This document shows positions 1 to 7,670 of a stretch of 14,726 nucleotides of DNA, piece by piece; position 1 is the first letter of the stretch; each line of letters begins with the position of its first letter. The position numbers and the translations under genes were made by a program. The stretch lies in assembly GCA_938048445.1 (NCBI GenBank), contig CALIVE010000048.1, forward strand, positions 1 through 14,726, given 5' to 3'. The notes under the pieces were generated by a model. That model was not told where the DNA came from. It saw only the letters and a program-made list of their open reading frames with translations, and did no database searches. The stretch comes from Minisyncoccota bacterium. GTDB lineage: Bacteria; Patescibacteriota; Minisyncoccia; UBA6257; HR35.

Positions 1-6
1 TTATTG

Positions 7-92
7 CGGAGGGGGTGGGACTCGAACCCACAAGGCCACTGAGGGCCACCGGTTTTCAAGACCGGCGCATTAGCCAATTCTGCCACCCCTCC
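7..92 (-). tRNA. tRNA-Ser (anticodon UGA)
   Basis: Read on the minus strand this folds as a complete class II tRNA. The acceptor stem GGAGGGG (92-86) pairs with CCCCTCC (14-8), and G7 is the discriminator base. U8, A14 and GG of the D loop are present. The anticodon stem CCGGT/ACCGG closes the 7-base loop CTTGAAA, giving anticodon TGA. A long variable arm (GGCC, 6-base loop, GGCC) marks it as serine, and the T arm is GTGGG-TTCGAGT-CCCAC. The bases after the discriminator read CAA, so CCA is not encoded and must be added by the CCA enzyme. GC content is about 64% by count, far above the neighbouring genes. Its first base is also the last base of the reverse gyrase stop codon, so the two are very probably co-transcribed. 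Confidence 0.96.
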
Positions 93-3000
93 TATTTAAA
101 TATTTTATCAAATAAGTTTTGTAAAACCATCTGGTAATTTGCCTTATTATTTTCTATTTCATCCATCGTTTTTTCTAATTCCCGCGTAAATTCTTCAGAA
201 ATTAATTCAGGATAATTTTTTGCTAAATAATCAAATATCAAAATTCCTTGTTTTGTAGGTATTAAATAGCCTTTATTAGATATAATATATTTTCTTTCAA
301 ATAAGGTTTGAATAATTACAGCATATGTTGAAGGTCGACCAAGTTCTTTCTCTTTCATTTTTTCAACTAAACTTGCTTGAGTGTAAAGTGGAACCTTAGG
401 AAATCTAATAAAACTGATTTCTTTTACATAAAAAATTCCCACAGGAATGTTTATAATCTTCAAACTATTGGTTATTGTGTTGAAACCTTCTTCAGTAATT
501 TCACTTATTATTTCTTTTTCTGTTTTCAAAATTTCTTCATTATCTAAAAGCATTTTTATCTCCAGTAATTGTGTTTTTACTTCGGCTTTTTTCATTTGAG
601 AAGCAATAAACCTATTAAAAATCAATTCATACAACTTTAAATGTTTTTTAGAAAGAAGTTCTTGTTGAGCCAATAAATTCTGTTCAATGATTTCTTCAAC
701 AGTAAAAGGTTTAGTAGGCCTGATGCACTCATGAGTGCCTGGAGTTCCCCATGATCTTAATTGGATCATATTATCATATTTAGATTTTTCTAAAAATTCT
801 TTAGCTACTTCTCTTCCAGTTGTTGAAACAAAATAAGAATCAGTTCGATGATAAGTAATAAGCCCTCTTTCAAATAAATCTTGAGCTAAATTCATTGTAG
901 TTTCTACATCAAATCTTAGTACATCCCAAGCAGTCTTAAGAAGATCATTAGTTTGAAATGGTGGTAGGGGTTCAATATTTTTTTTGATTGAGTCTTTTAA
1001 TATTTTGATCTCAATCTTTATTTTATCTTTATTTTTCCTTAATTTTTTAATAAGTTCTTTATCTTCGGTAGAAAATTCAAACCTCAATCCGTTTTCCAAG
1101 ATAGTTCTTATAATATAGAATTTTTCTTTTTTCCTCCTTTCATAGTTTTCAATTATCCAACCTAAAACAGGAGATTGAACTCTTCCAGCTGAAAGATTAA
1201 GATTTTTAAAATGGTTTTGTAATTTTTCACTAAGATAAAATCCTACCCATCTATCAGCTATTCTTCTTGTGAGTTGGGCTTTAACTAAAGTAAGAGATAA
1301 ATTTTCTGGATTTTTGAATTGTTTCAAGAACTCTTCTTTAGTAATTTCATGAAGTTTGATTCTCTTTAAATTTTGGTTGAATGGATATAAATAACAAAAG
1401 AGATCAAAAGCAATTTTTTCTCCTTCAGTATCAGGATCAGTAGCAAGATAAACTTCTTGATTGGTACTCGCAAGTTTTCTTAAAAATTCTATTAAACTTT
1501 CTTTTTCCCAAAACTTTTCTGACCCGCAAACTTCACATTTATTTCTAAAAATTCCTATATGTCTTCGGCAAACTTGGCATATTTTTAATGGTTCAAAAAT
1601 AGGAACAAAATTATTATTCATCTTTTCAACTCCATAGATTCCTTCATCATAAACTAAGTCAACAAAATGACCCATCGTTGCCGTAATGTTAATAATATAA
1701 TCTCCTGAACTAACTTCATAGACAATATAATTTTTATAAAATCTTCGAGCCGGTTTGCCAAAAAAATTTGCTATTGTTTTTGCCTTAGTTGGAGATTCAA
1801 CTATTATTAAAGCAGTTTTTATAGGATCTTTAAATTCAAAAATCTCGCCCCTTAAAATTTTTTTAACAATCTCGCGGTCTTTATTAATTTCTTGGAATAT
1901 TTTACCTATTTCATCTTTTTCTTCTAAATAATTCTTGAAATTGATTTTGTATCCTAAAATATTCAATTTTCTTTTTAAGTTTTCAAATAATTTTTTGTTT
2001 TCAGCTAAAATAATACTAATACCTTTTGTCAAACCTAAGGGAAATAATCTTGAAGTTCTACCTGAAGCTTGGATATAACCTCTGGCGTCAGGCACTAATA
2101 TAAAATAATTTCCATCTTCTAACAACAAAGAAATTTCTGGGTCTTCTTTAATTTTTTGAATAAATTCTTCTTTTTCTAAAAACTTTTTAAGATAATTTTG
2201 GATCTTTTCAACTCTTTTTTTGATATTTTCGTTTGCCAAAACATCTTCTTGTTTCATAAAGCTGTATTTTCTTAGAAAAATCATTTCCTTAACTAAATCA
2301 ATTTCTTTATCTTCATTTTTTAAAAATTTTTGAAGTGTTAATAACAGCATAAAAAGATTTCTTGGACTATAATTGATTTGAAGTGGCAATTTAAATTTAG
2401 GTATTCTTAGAAAAATTGCATATTTTATTGCTTGCGGTAAATCAATTCCTCTTGTTAAGGGATTTCTAACATTTGAAAATCCAACGATGACATCAATTTC
2501 GCCTTTTAAAAATAATTCTCTGTTTTTCTTTGTAAATTTCTCATAGGAAATTGCTTTAATATTGTTTGAATTTAAATATTCAATATACTTATTTAAAGAT
2601 TCCTTAGAGAAAGTATCGTCCAAAAAAATTAATCCTCCCTTTCCAAATTTTTTAATCAATTCTTTAGAAAAATCAAATAGGAAATTTAAATCTTTAGAAA
2701 AGTTTTCATCGAAAATATAAAAATCATCAATATTTCTTAAAAAAGTTGAGGAAAGACCTATTTCAAAATTTAAAAGTTCTCTAAAGAGTTTAATTTTTTT
2801 TGTTTTAGGAACCAAAGTAGCTGAAGCAGCAATAACCTGGCCTTTATTTTCTAAATTAATGCTTTCTTTAAAATTATTAATATTTTCATAATTTCCTTTT
2901 CTTTTTTGTGAAATAATTTCTAAAGCCTTTTCAATCTCTTCTTGTTTAAATCCTAAAAGCATTAAAACTTTATCAATATTTTTAGGTTGACGAATCATTG

Positions 3001-3598
3001 AATCAGCATCATCAATATATACTAGTTTGAAATCTTTTGGTAAAATCTCAAAATTTTTGTGCAAAAATTGAGAAGTTGTGATTAAAATATCAAAATCTTC
3101 TTGAAGCTTTTCTTTGTCTTCAGTTTTAAAAATTGCTAATATTTTACAACCAACTTTTTCATTATAGGTATTAAATTTATTATAGATTTCATTAAGAAGA
3201 ATTTTAGTAGGAACGATGTAATAAATTTTTTTATAGTTTAAGATATGAACTAAAAATAGTGAAAAAAGAATTCCAAAAGTAGTTTTCCCAAATCCTGTTG
3301 GAGCAATTATAGAAAAGCTTTCCTTACTTAAAAATCTTTTTGCCCAATAGATTTGTAAAGAGAAGGGAACTAGGCCACTTACTTTTTGGGAAAATTCTAT
3401 AAATTTTTTCAAGTTGTTTTCCACATCGCAAAAAGCCTTTGCTTCTTTTAAATCTGAACAATCCGATTGTTTTATCAACTCTAAAAAAGTTTTCTTAAAA
3501 ACATAAAAATCTTTTTGACATTCACCATAATTTGTAATTTCCTCAAAACTTGCACTTGCTTTATCTATTGGGCATATTTTTAAATATTTAATATCCAT
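92..3598 (-). CDS. rgy: Reverse gyrase (helicase-like domain fused to type IA topoisomerase)
   Basis: ATP-dependent enzyme that introduces positive supercoils into DNA, found almost only in thermophiles and hyperthermophiles. The 1168-residue protein has the full two-part architecture. The N-terminal superfamily-2 helicase half carries a P-loop APTGFGKTT (99-107), a DEAD-box-like DDAD (196-199), SAT (259-261), and a motif VI region QASGRTSRL (510-518) followed by TKG. The topoisomerase half starts near 595 with a TOPRIM domain: VESPTKAKT (600-608, E601) and DPDTEGE (721-727). A zinc finger with Cys 674/677/688/691 lies inside it. The catalytic tyrosine is Y916 in GLITYHRTDS, and HECIRP follows downstream. 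The usual N-terminal zinc finger is not recognisable: there are isolated Cys 9 and 27 but no CxxC pair. The start is the only ATG close to the upstream TATAAT box. The stop TAG (94-92) overlaps tRNA-Ser by one base. All catalytic motifs are present, so I expect an active enzyme. Confidence 0.97.
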   Translation of the reverse strand: MDIKYLKICPIDKASASFEEITNYGECQKDFYVFKKTFLELIKQSDCSDLKEAKAFCDVENNLKKFIEFSQKVSGLVPFSLQIYWAKRFLSKESFSIIAPTGFGKTTFGILFSLFLVHILNYKKIYYIVPTKILLNEIYNKFNTYNEKVGCKILAIFKTEDKEKLQEDFDILITTSQFLHKNFEILPKDFKLVYIDDADSMIRQPKNIDKVLMLLGFKQEEIEKALEIISQKRKGNYENINNFKESINLENKGQVIAASATLVPKTKKIKLFRELLNFEIGLSSTFLRNIDDFYIFDENFSKDLNFLFDFSKELIKKFGKGGLIFLDDTFSKESLNKYIEYLNSNNIKAISYEKFTKKNRELFLKGEIDVIVGFSNVRNPLTRGIDLPQAIKYAIFLRIPKFKLPLQINYSPRNLFMLLLTLQKFLKNEDKEIDLVKEMIFLRKYSFMKQEDVLANENIKKRVEKIQNYLKKFLEKEEFIQKIKEDPEISLLLEDGNYFILVPDARGYIQASGRTSRLFPLGLTKGISIILAENKKLFENLKRKLNILGYKINFKNYLEEKDEIGKIFQEINKDREIVKKILRGEIFEFKDPIKTALIIVESPTKAKTIANFFGKPARRFYKNYIVYEVSSGDYIINITATMGHFVDLVYDEGIYGVEKMNNNFVPIFEPLKICQVCRRHIGIFRNKCEVCGSEKFWEKESLIEFLRKLASTNQEVYLATDPDTEGEKIAFDLFCYLYPFNQNLKRIKLHEITKEEFLKQFKNPENLSLTLVKAQLTRRIADRWVGFYLSEKLQNHFKNLNLSAGRVQSPVLGWIIENYERRKKEKFYIIRTILENGLRFEFSTEDKELIKKLRKNKDKIKIEIKILKDSIKKNIEPLPPFQTNDLLKTAWDVLRFDVETTMNLAQDLFERGLITYHRTDSYFVSTTGREVAKEFLEKSKYDNMIQLRSWGTPGTHECIRPTKPFTVEEIIEQNLLAQQELLSKKHLKLYELIFNRFIASQMKKAEVKTQLLEIKMLLDNEEILKTEKEIISEITEEGFNTITNSLKIINIPVGIFYVKEISFIRFPKVPLYTQASLVEKMKEKELGRPSTYAVIIQTLFERKYIISNKGYLIPTKQGILIFDYLAKNYPELISEEFTRELEKTMDEIENNKANYQMVLQNLFDKIFK

Positions 3599-3628
3599 TT
3601 TACTTTGAACTCAAAATATTTTAAAATA

Positions 3629-3634
3629 ATTATA
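3629..3634 (-). promoter_or_regulatory. Predicted -10 box for reverse gyrase
   Basis: A perfect TATAAT on the minus strand, placed to start a transcript with a leader of about 22 bases before the reverse gyrase ATG. The -35 position at 17-base spacing reads TTAATT, a weak match. It forms the left half of an inverted repeat with the opposing box at 3649-3654. Confidence 0.5.
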
Positions 3635-3648
3635 AATAATAGACCAAG

Positions 3649-3654
3649 TATAAT
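3649..3654 (+). promoter_or_regulatory. Predicted -10 box for the ParB-like gene
   Basis: A perfect TATAAT followed after four bases by AGGG, which would place the transcript start at about 3659-3660 and give a leader of about 24 bases before the ATG at 3684. No -35 hexamer is recognisable at 16-18 bases spacing. Confidence 0.5.
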
Positions 3655-3683
3655 TAAAGGGTCGAATTTAGTTCTTCTATAAC

Positions 3684-4526
3684 ATGCCAAGAAAGAGGAA
3701 AGGGCAAGCTGGAGAAATAACATTTAAGGACCCTTACAAGGGTCATGAAATGATAGTCCGTATGGTACCTATTGACAGGTTGGAGGTAATTAGACACCAA
3801 AGAAAACCTAGTACCTACCATGTTAAGCATTTAGTGAATTCTATTGAAAGAATCGGTTTTTTAGTTCCATTAATTGTTGTTAATCATCCCGAAGATAAAG
3901 ATAAACTTTTGATAATTGATGGGCAACATAGATTTTTAGCAGCCCAAGAATTAGGTATCAAAGAATTGCCTGTAATTGTTGTCCCTGATAAATTAGCTCA
4001 ATTGATGATGAACTTTAATATCGAAAAAGAATTAAATATAAGAGAAAAAGCTTATGTTGCAATAGCTGTTTATAGAGGATACTTAGAAGAAAAACCAGAA
4101 ATGTTAGAATCAGACCCTGAAATCGTTGACTCTATTGAACAAGCTTACTATGTAACCTTAGGAGTAGGTTATGAAAAGGCTGAAAAGCTATCAGGTAGTG
4201 CATTTGAACCTATTTTAAAAAAATGTGATTTCTTCCTTGATGTAAAATTGCCTGAAGCTTTTGAGATAAGAGAAAAAAGAGCTGAAAAAGTTTTAATTGC
4301 TAATGGTTTAGTTAGAGACATAGCTCAAAAAATTAAAGAAATGGGTCGCTGGCATCCTTATCTTTATGCTCAAATTATTTCTTGGGCTAATCCCTATAAG
4401 AGAAAAAGACTACCCACAGAATTTGATGAACTTTTTGACGAAATAATTAATAACTTACAACAAGCTTCAGAAAATCCCCAAATAATTCTTTCTGCTACTT
4501 TAGAGGAAGAAGAATTTTCTTTATAA
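3684..4526 (+). CDS. ParB/Srx-fold domain protein (ParB-like)
   Basis: A 280-residue soluble protein whose N-terminal third is a ParB/sulfiredoxin-like domain (about residues 24-105). It has the strand-turn-helix MVPIDRLEVI and the signature DGQHRFLAAQELG at 79-91, equivalent to the G-x-x-R nucleotide-binding box of ParB proteins but with DGQHR in place of the canonical GERR of chromosomal ParB. The rest is mostly helical and charged, and I see no clear helix-turn-helix or C-terminal dimerisation zipper. The first residues (MPRKRKGQ) are basic. No ParA partner or parS-like repeat is in the window, so a role in chromosome partition cannot be claimed; a DNA-binding or nucleotide-dependent regulator is equally possible. 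It is transcribed divergently from reverse gyrase, and its 3' end overlaps the convergent rpmB by six bases. Confidence 0.85.
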   Translation: MPRKRKGQAGEITFKDPYKGHEMIVRMVPIDRLEVIRHQRKPSTYHVKHLVNSIERIGFLVPLIVVNHPEDKDKLLIIDGQHRFLAAQELGIKELPVIVVPDKLAQLMMNFNIEKELNIREKAYVAIAVYRGYLEEKPEMLESDPEIVDSIEQAYYVTLGVGYEKAEKLSGSAFEPILKKCDFFLDVKLPEAFEIREKRAEKVLIANGLVRDIAQKIKEMGRWHPYLYAQIISWANPYKRKRLPTEFDELFDEIINNLQQASENPQIILSATLEEEEFSL

Positions 4527-4754
4527 ATTAATTTTTGCTTGATTCAAAATTTTATCAATATTTTGTAGGCCATTTTTAATTATTTTTTTTCTGCATTTAG
4601 TACAAATTTTAATCCGTTTATTATTAGGAAGAGTAAACCACTGAAGATTTGGTTTTTGGAAATAAACATGCACTGGATTATATTTACTTCGAGTTTTGAT
4701 TCTTCGTCCAACCTTAAACCTCGTTTTCCCACATAACATACAAGCCTTAACCAT
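4521..4754 (-). CDS. rpmB: Large ribosomal subunit protein bL28
   Basis: A 77-residue basic protein of the 50S subunit. It begins MVKACMLCGK, and the core (residues 9-45) has the bL28 pattern of glycine/arginine-rich start, a KYNP...VYFQKPNLQWF strand and a KRIKICTKC segment. Cysteines 5, 8, 51 and 54 form two CxxC pairs, so this is the zinc-binding version. The start lies two bases after the stop of the PilM/PilN-like gene on the same strand, making it the last gene of the uvrC-to-rpmB cluster. Its stop codon (TAA, 4523-4521) adjoins that of the convergent ParB-like gene. No Shine-Dalgarno sequence is visible; the ATG is preceded by TTAAAA. Confidence 0.95.
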   Translation of the reverse strand: MVKACMLCGKTRFKVGRRIKTRSKYNPVHVYFQKPNLQWFTLPNNKRIKICTKCRKKIIKNGLQNIDKILNQAKINL

Positions 4755-4756
4755 TT

Positions 4757-6088
4757 TTAATAATTTGGAAAATTAATTTCCAGACCGTTATAAAGTTGAT
4801 TAATTTGAACATTTGGATAGATTTTTTCAATATTTTCCTTAATCTGATTTCTTTTGTTAACATCAGCTTCTTCAATTATTATTTTGCCAGTTTCCCTAGT
4901 AAAATAAGCTTGAGTTATACGGTAATCCTTTAAATTATAAAACTTTTTTTCAATTTTTTCAACAAAAGGTTCATAAGAAGAATTGTATTTTTGTAAGATG
5001 GAAACAATATTTTCGATCTCTTGAAAAGATATTGAAGGTTGAAATGAAATCATAGCCTGTTTTTTAATTTGTTGATTATTTTGATTAATAAAATATAACA
5101 TAGCATAGGTGAAAGAATTAATAATCAAGGAAAGAATAATCAAGCCCCAAATAGATAATTTCAAACTCTGAATCAATTCATAAATAATTCTCTCTTTAGA
5201 AAGATCAATTACTTTAAATTCTTGATAGCTTTCCTTCCTTTTTAAAACATAACCTTCAACTAAACTTATTGCTGCAATTTCTTCAGTGCTGAGATTTGTA
5301 ATTTTATTGATATTAAAAATCTTGTAATTTTTAAGTATTTCTTCATCTAATTCTAAATCTTCATCACTAGTTATATAGACGATATCCAAAGGTAATTTAG
5401 AATTTCTGATATTACTATCAATTAATCTTTTTAGAATAGGATTCAAATTTTCCTTCGTAAATTCACAATAAATGTTTTGTAAAACTCCAACTTCATAACT
5501 CGCTGAAGTTAAAACATTATTACTCAAGATATAAAATTGATAACTGTTATCATAATATAACGAAAAACTATTTCTGATAAAATCAAAAATTGGATATAAA
5601 ATATGAGTTGTGCTAAAAGGTAAAATTTTATTCTCAATTAAACAATTAGTGATTTCATTTACAACATCTTTATTATAGAAAACAACGAATACCTTATTTT
5701 TTAAAAGGGGAGAATAAAAATAGTTCCAAATATATTTATTTAAATTAATTGGCAATTCTTGCTTGATTTTATTTTCCAAAGCATCTCTAAGGTTTACTAC
5801 TTCAGTGGTATATACAACAAAACTTTGAACAAAAAACATCGGAAGATTTAAAATTATAAAAGCACTTAATTCTCCGCTTTTTTTATGTATAGAATTTTTT
5901 AATTCAGAAATTGCTTTTGTGAGTGAATATCTATCAATTTCTCCTTCTTTAAATATGCTTTCTTCAATTGAGACTTTATTAATAGGAATAAATGACCCGT
6001 TTTTTACTATAATTTCAATCAAAGAAACTTTTTGGGGAGAAATTACTATTGTGTAAAATATTTTCTTAAACAAATTCTCAAATTTCAT
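4757..6088 (-). CDS. PilM-PilN-like fusion, type IV pilus assembly protein
   Basis: A 443-residue protein that reads like PilM joined to PilN. Numbering here is from the upstream ATG; subtract two for the chosen start. The first ~290 residues follow the PilM layout: an opening segment ending in phage-like strands, a strand pair with FIILNLPMFFVQSF (79-92), then the hallmark helix LRDALENKIKQELPINL (102-118), which matches the PilM stretch around the QxxIPF region. An EEIAAISLVEGYVL segment (271-284) corresponds to the PilM C-terminal helix. It then resembles PilN: FKVIDLSKE (293-301), one transmembrane helix (~312-335) and a periplasmic helix plus ferredoxin-like tail (~340-445). The actin-type phosphate-binding loops of PilM look degenerate. 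In pili, PilM is cytoplasmic and binds the N-terminus of membrane PilN, so a fusion is mechanically sensible. The chosen ATG at 6088 forms a TAATG overlap with the upstream stop; an ATG at 6094 adds two residues. Confidence 0.6.
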   Translation of the reverse strand: MKFENLFKKIFYTIVISPQKVSLIEIIVKNGSFIPINKVSIEESIFKEGEIDRYSLTKAISELKNSIHKKSGELSAFIILNLPMFFVQSFVVYTTEVVNLRDALENKIKQELPINLNKYIWNYFYSPLLKNKVFVVFYNKDVVNEITNCLIENKILPFSTTHILYPIFDFIRNSFSLYYDNSYQFYILSNNVLTSASYEVGVLQNIYCEFTKENLNPILKRLIDSNIRNSKLPLDIVYITSDEDLELDEEILKNYKIFNINKITNLSTEEIAAISLVEGYVLKRKESYQEFKVIDLSKERIIYELIQSLKLSIWGLIILSLIINSFTYAMLYFINQNNQQIKKQAMISFQPSISFQEIENIVSILQKYNSSYEPFVEKIEKKFYNLKDYRITQAYFTRETGKIIIEEADVNKRNQIKENIEKIYPNVQINQLYNGLEINFPNY

Positions 6089-7665
6089 TACCATTTTGTT
6101 TTTTCTTTAATATACCATTCTTCAATTTTAACAAATCTTTCTGAAGGATTATTCAAATAAATAGAATTAAAACCCTTTAATTCCTTAGGTAAAATATAGG
6201 GATAATAATTATTAACAAGAAATACTATTGGCGCTTCTTTATTTATTAATTCATTTAATTTTTTGAGATTTGGGAAGAAATTTGACTCTCTATCTGTTTT
6301 TAAGGCTTGAATGAGTTTTTCAATTTCAATATTGGTAAAATTTGCTAAATTTAAAAAAGAATTTTTCTCAAAAAGGAATCCTAAGTCAGGCAAAAGATTA
6401 AAAGAAACTCCATATAAAATTGCTTCATAGTTCTTGTTAGGGATTATATTGTTATTAATATTGTTTAAATCTTCGATCCTGATATTAAATCGGAACCGTT
6501 TTTGTAAATAATTGGCTATTTTTTCAAAAAAGAAATTATCAGGTACTGTAAGAGTTACATCTGAAAAATCTAAATTTTCCTCCTTTACATCAGATACCAT
6601 TTTCTCTTCTTTAATCTTTAACATTTCTATAATTGAATTTGAAAAAATTCCATAAGATGGTTCAGCGAAATTTTCGAAAACTTTTTCTATTATTTCTTTT
6701 CTGTTTATAGCAAGTTTTAGTTGGTTTATTCTCTTAAAATCTTTAAATTTCTCTGCATTAAAAAAGATAGCGATATTTCTTGGAATAATTAAGTTATAAA
6801 TTTGATAACTTCTTGGAGAAATTGAAAAAAAATAAGAAGGCCTTAATCCACCTAAAGCATCAATCTGTTTAGTTTTTAAAGCTTCATAAGCTTGATTTAA
6901 ATCAGGATAAATATAAATTACAATTTTTTCTAAATAGGGAGTGGGATGATAAAATTTATTTCTTTCGAATTCGTAGACTTTAATATTATTGAAGAGAGAA
7001 TATTTTTTTGAGAAAACATAAGGTCCGCTTGAAACATTTATCAATTTTTCTTCATTGGTTTTCCATTCAGAAATTTCATATCGTGCCCAAATTTTTGCAG
7101 GAATAATTTTTACAAAAGATAGGTTTTGGATAAAGTAATTATCAATAATTGGTAGTTTTACTTTTATCCTAGAATTATCTATTTTTTCAAATTCGACATC
7201 TTTGAAAAATGAATAAAATTCACCAAGATTGTATTTTTTAATGTAATTAAATGTGGCAATTACATCATCGGAGGTTATTTTTTGTCCATTACTCCAATAA
7301 GCTTCTTTAAGTTCGATTTCATAGCCTAACCCTTTATCAGTTTTAATAATACTTTTAGCTAATTCATATTCATAACCTCCTTTTCCATCAGGTCTTACCA
7401 GAGAGTCGTATATTAAATTGATTAAAGTTTTCTCTGCGATTTTATTAGCTAAAAATGGATTTAAAGTCTCGATATCTTGGTAAAAACCTTCTCTTAATAT
7501 TCCTCCATAAGCTGGTTCTTTTTCAAAAAAAAGAGTATAGATTTTGTTGCCAGCATAGATAAAACCAGCTATACTCAAAATTAAACCGATAAATATTAAC
7601 ACCCAAATTACCTTAGGAGTTTGGATAAGAAGCTTCCAAATTATAATAATTAACCTTCTTTTCAT
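6088..7665 (-). CDS. Membrane-anchored family 5 extracellular solute-binding protein
   Basis: About 525 residues with the SBP_bac_5 (DppA/OppA type) fold: an N-terminal YGGILREGFYQDIETLNPF strand, LIYDSLVRPDG, a YWSNGQKITSDDVIATF stretch (the family's W-x-[DN]-G-x-x-[IL]-[TS]-A/S-D-D-V box), then a long alternating domain. Such proteins bind oligopeptides or similar ligands outside the membrane. A basic N-terminus (MKRR) is followed by one hydrophobic helix (~residues 17-40), with no lipobox cysteine and no obvious signal-peptidase site, so it is probably tethered by an uncleaved anchor. The start at 7665 is preferred over an upstream ATG at 7725 because it clears the secG stop codon (7671) and begins with a proper KRR-plus-hydrophobic leader. 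No ABC permease or ATPase gene is nearby. It follows secG and precedes the pilus gene in one cluster. Confidence 0.88.
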   Translation of the reverse strand: MKRRLIIIIWKLLIQTPKVIWVLIFIGLILSIAGFIYAGNKIYTLFFEKEPAYGGILREGFYQDIETLNPFLANKIAEKTLINLIYDSLVRPDGKGGYEYELAKSIIKTDKGLGYEIELKEAYWSNGQKITSDDVIATFNYIKKYNLGEFYSFFKDVEFEKIDNSRIKVKLPIIDNYFIQNLSFVKIIPAKIWARYEISEWKTNEEKLINVSSGPYVFSKKYSLFNNIKVYEFERNKFYHPTPYLEKIVIYIYPDLNQAYEALKTKQIDALGGLRPSYFFSISPRSYQIYNLIIPRNIAIFFNAEKFKDFKRINQLKLAINRKEIIEKVFENFAEPSYGIFSNSIIEMLKIKEEKMVSDVKEENLDFSDVTLTVPDNFFFEKIANYLQKRFRFNIRIEDLNNINNNIIPNKNYEAILYGVSFNLLPDLGFLFEKNSFLNLANFTNIEIEKLIQALKTDRESNFFPNLKKLNELINKEAPIVFLVNNYYPYILPKELKGFNSIYLNNPSERFVKIEEWYIKEKTKW

Positions 7666-7670
7666 CGTCT

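Larger units (their letters stand above)
3627..3656. repeat. Perfect 8-bp inverted repeat spanning divergent -10 boxes
   Basis: TAATTATA at 3627-3634 is the exact reverse complement of TATAATTA at 3649-3656, with a 14-base spacer. Each arm contains one TATAAT box, so the two divergent promoters are mirror images around base 3641.5. It may be simply two -10 elements facing away from each other, or also an operator. The AT-rich background lowers its statistical weight. Confidence 0.45.

Noticed and set aside
1..95. tRNA-Ser as an attachment site for a mobile element carrying reverse gyrase
   Set aside because: Reverse gyrase lies at the 5' side of the tRNA, while integrases usually target the 3' part; no integrase, duplicate tRNA end or other island gene is seen.
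4515..4530. A terminator between the convergent ParB-like gene and rpmB
   Set aside because: The genes overlap by six bases and I see no GC-rich stem with a T run on either strand.
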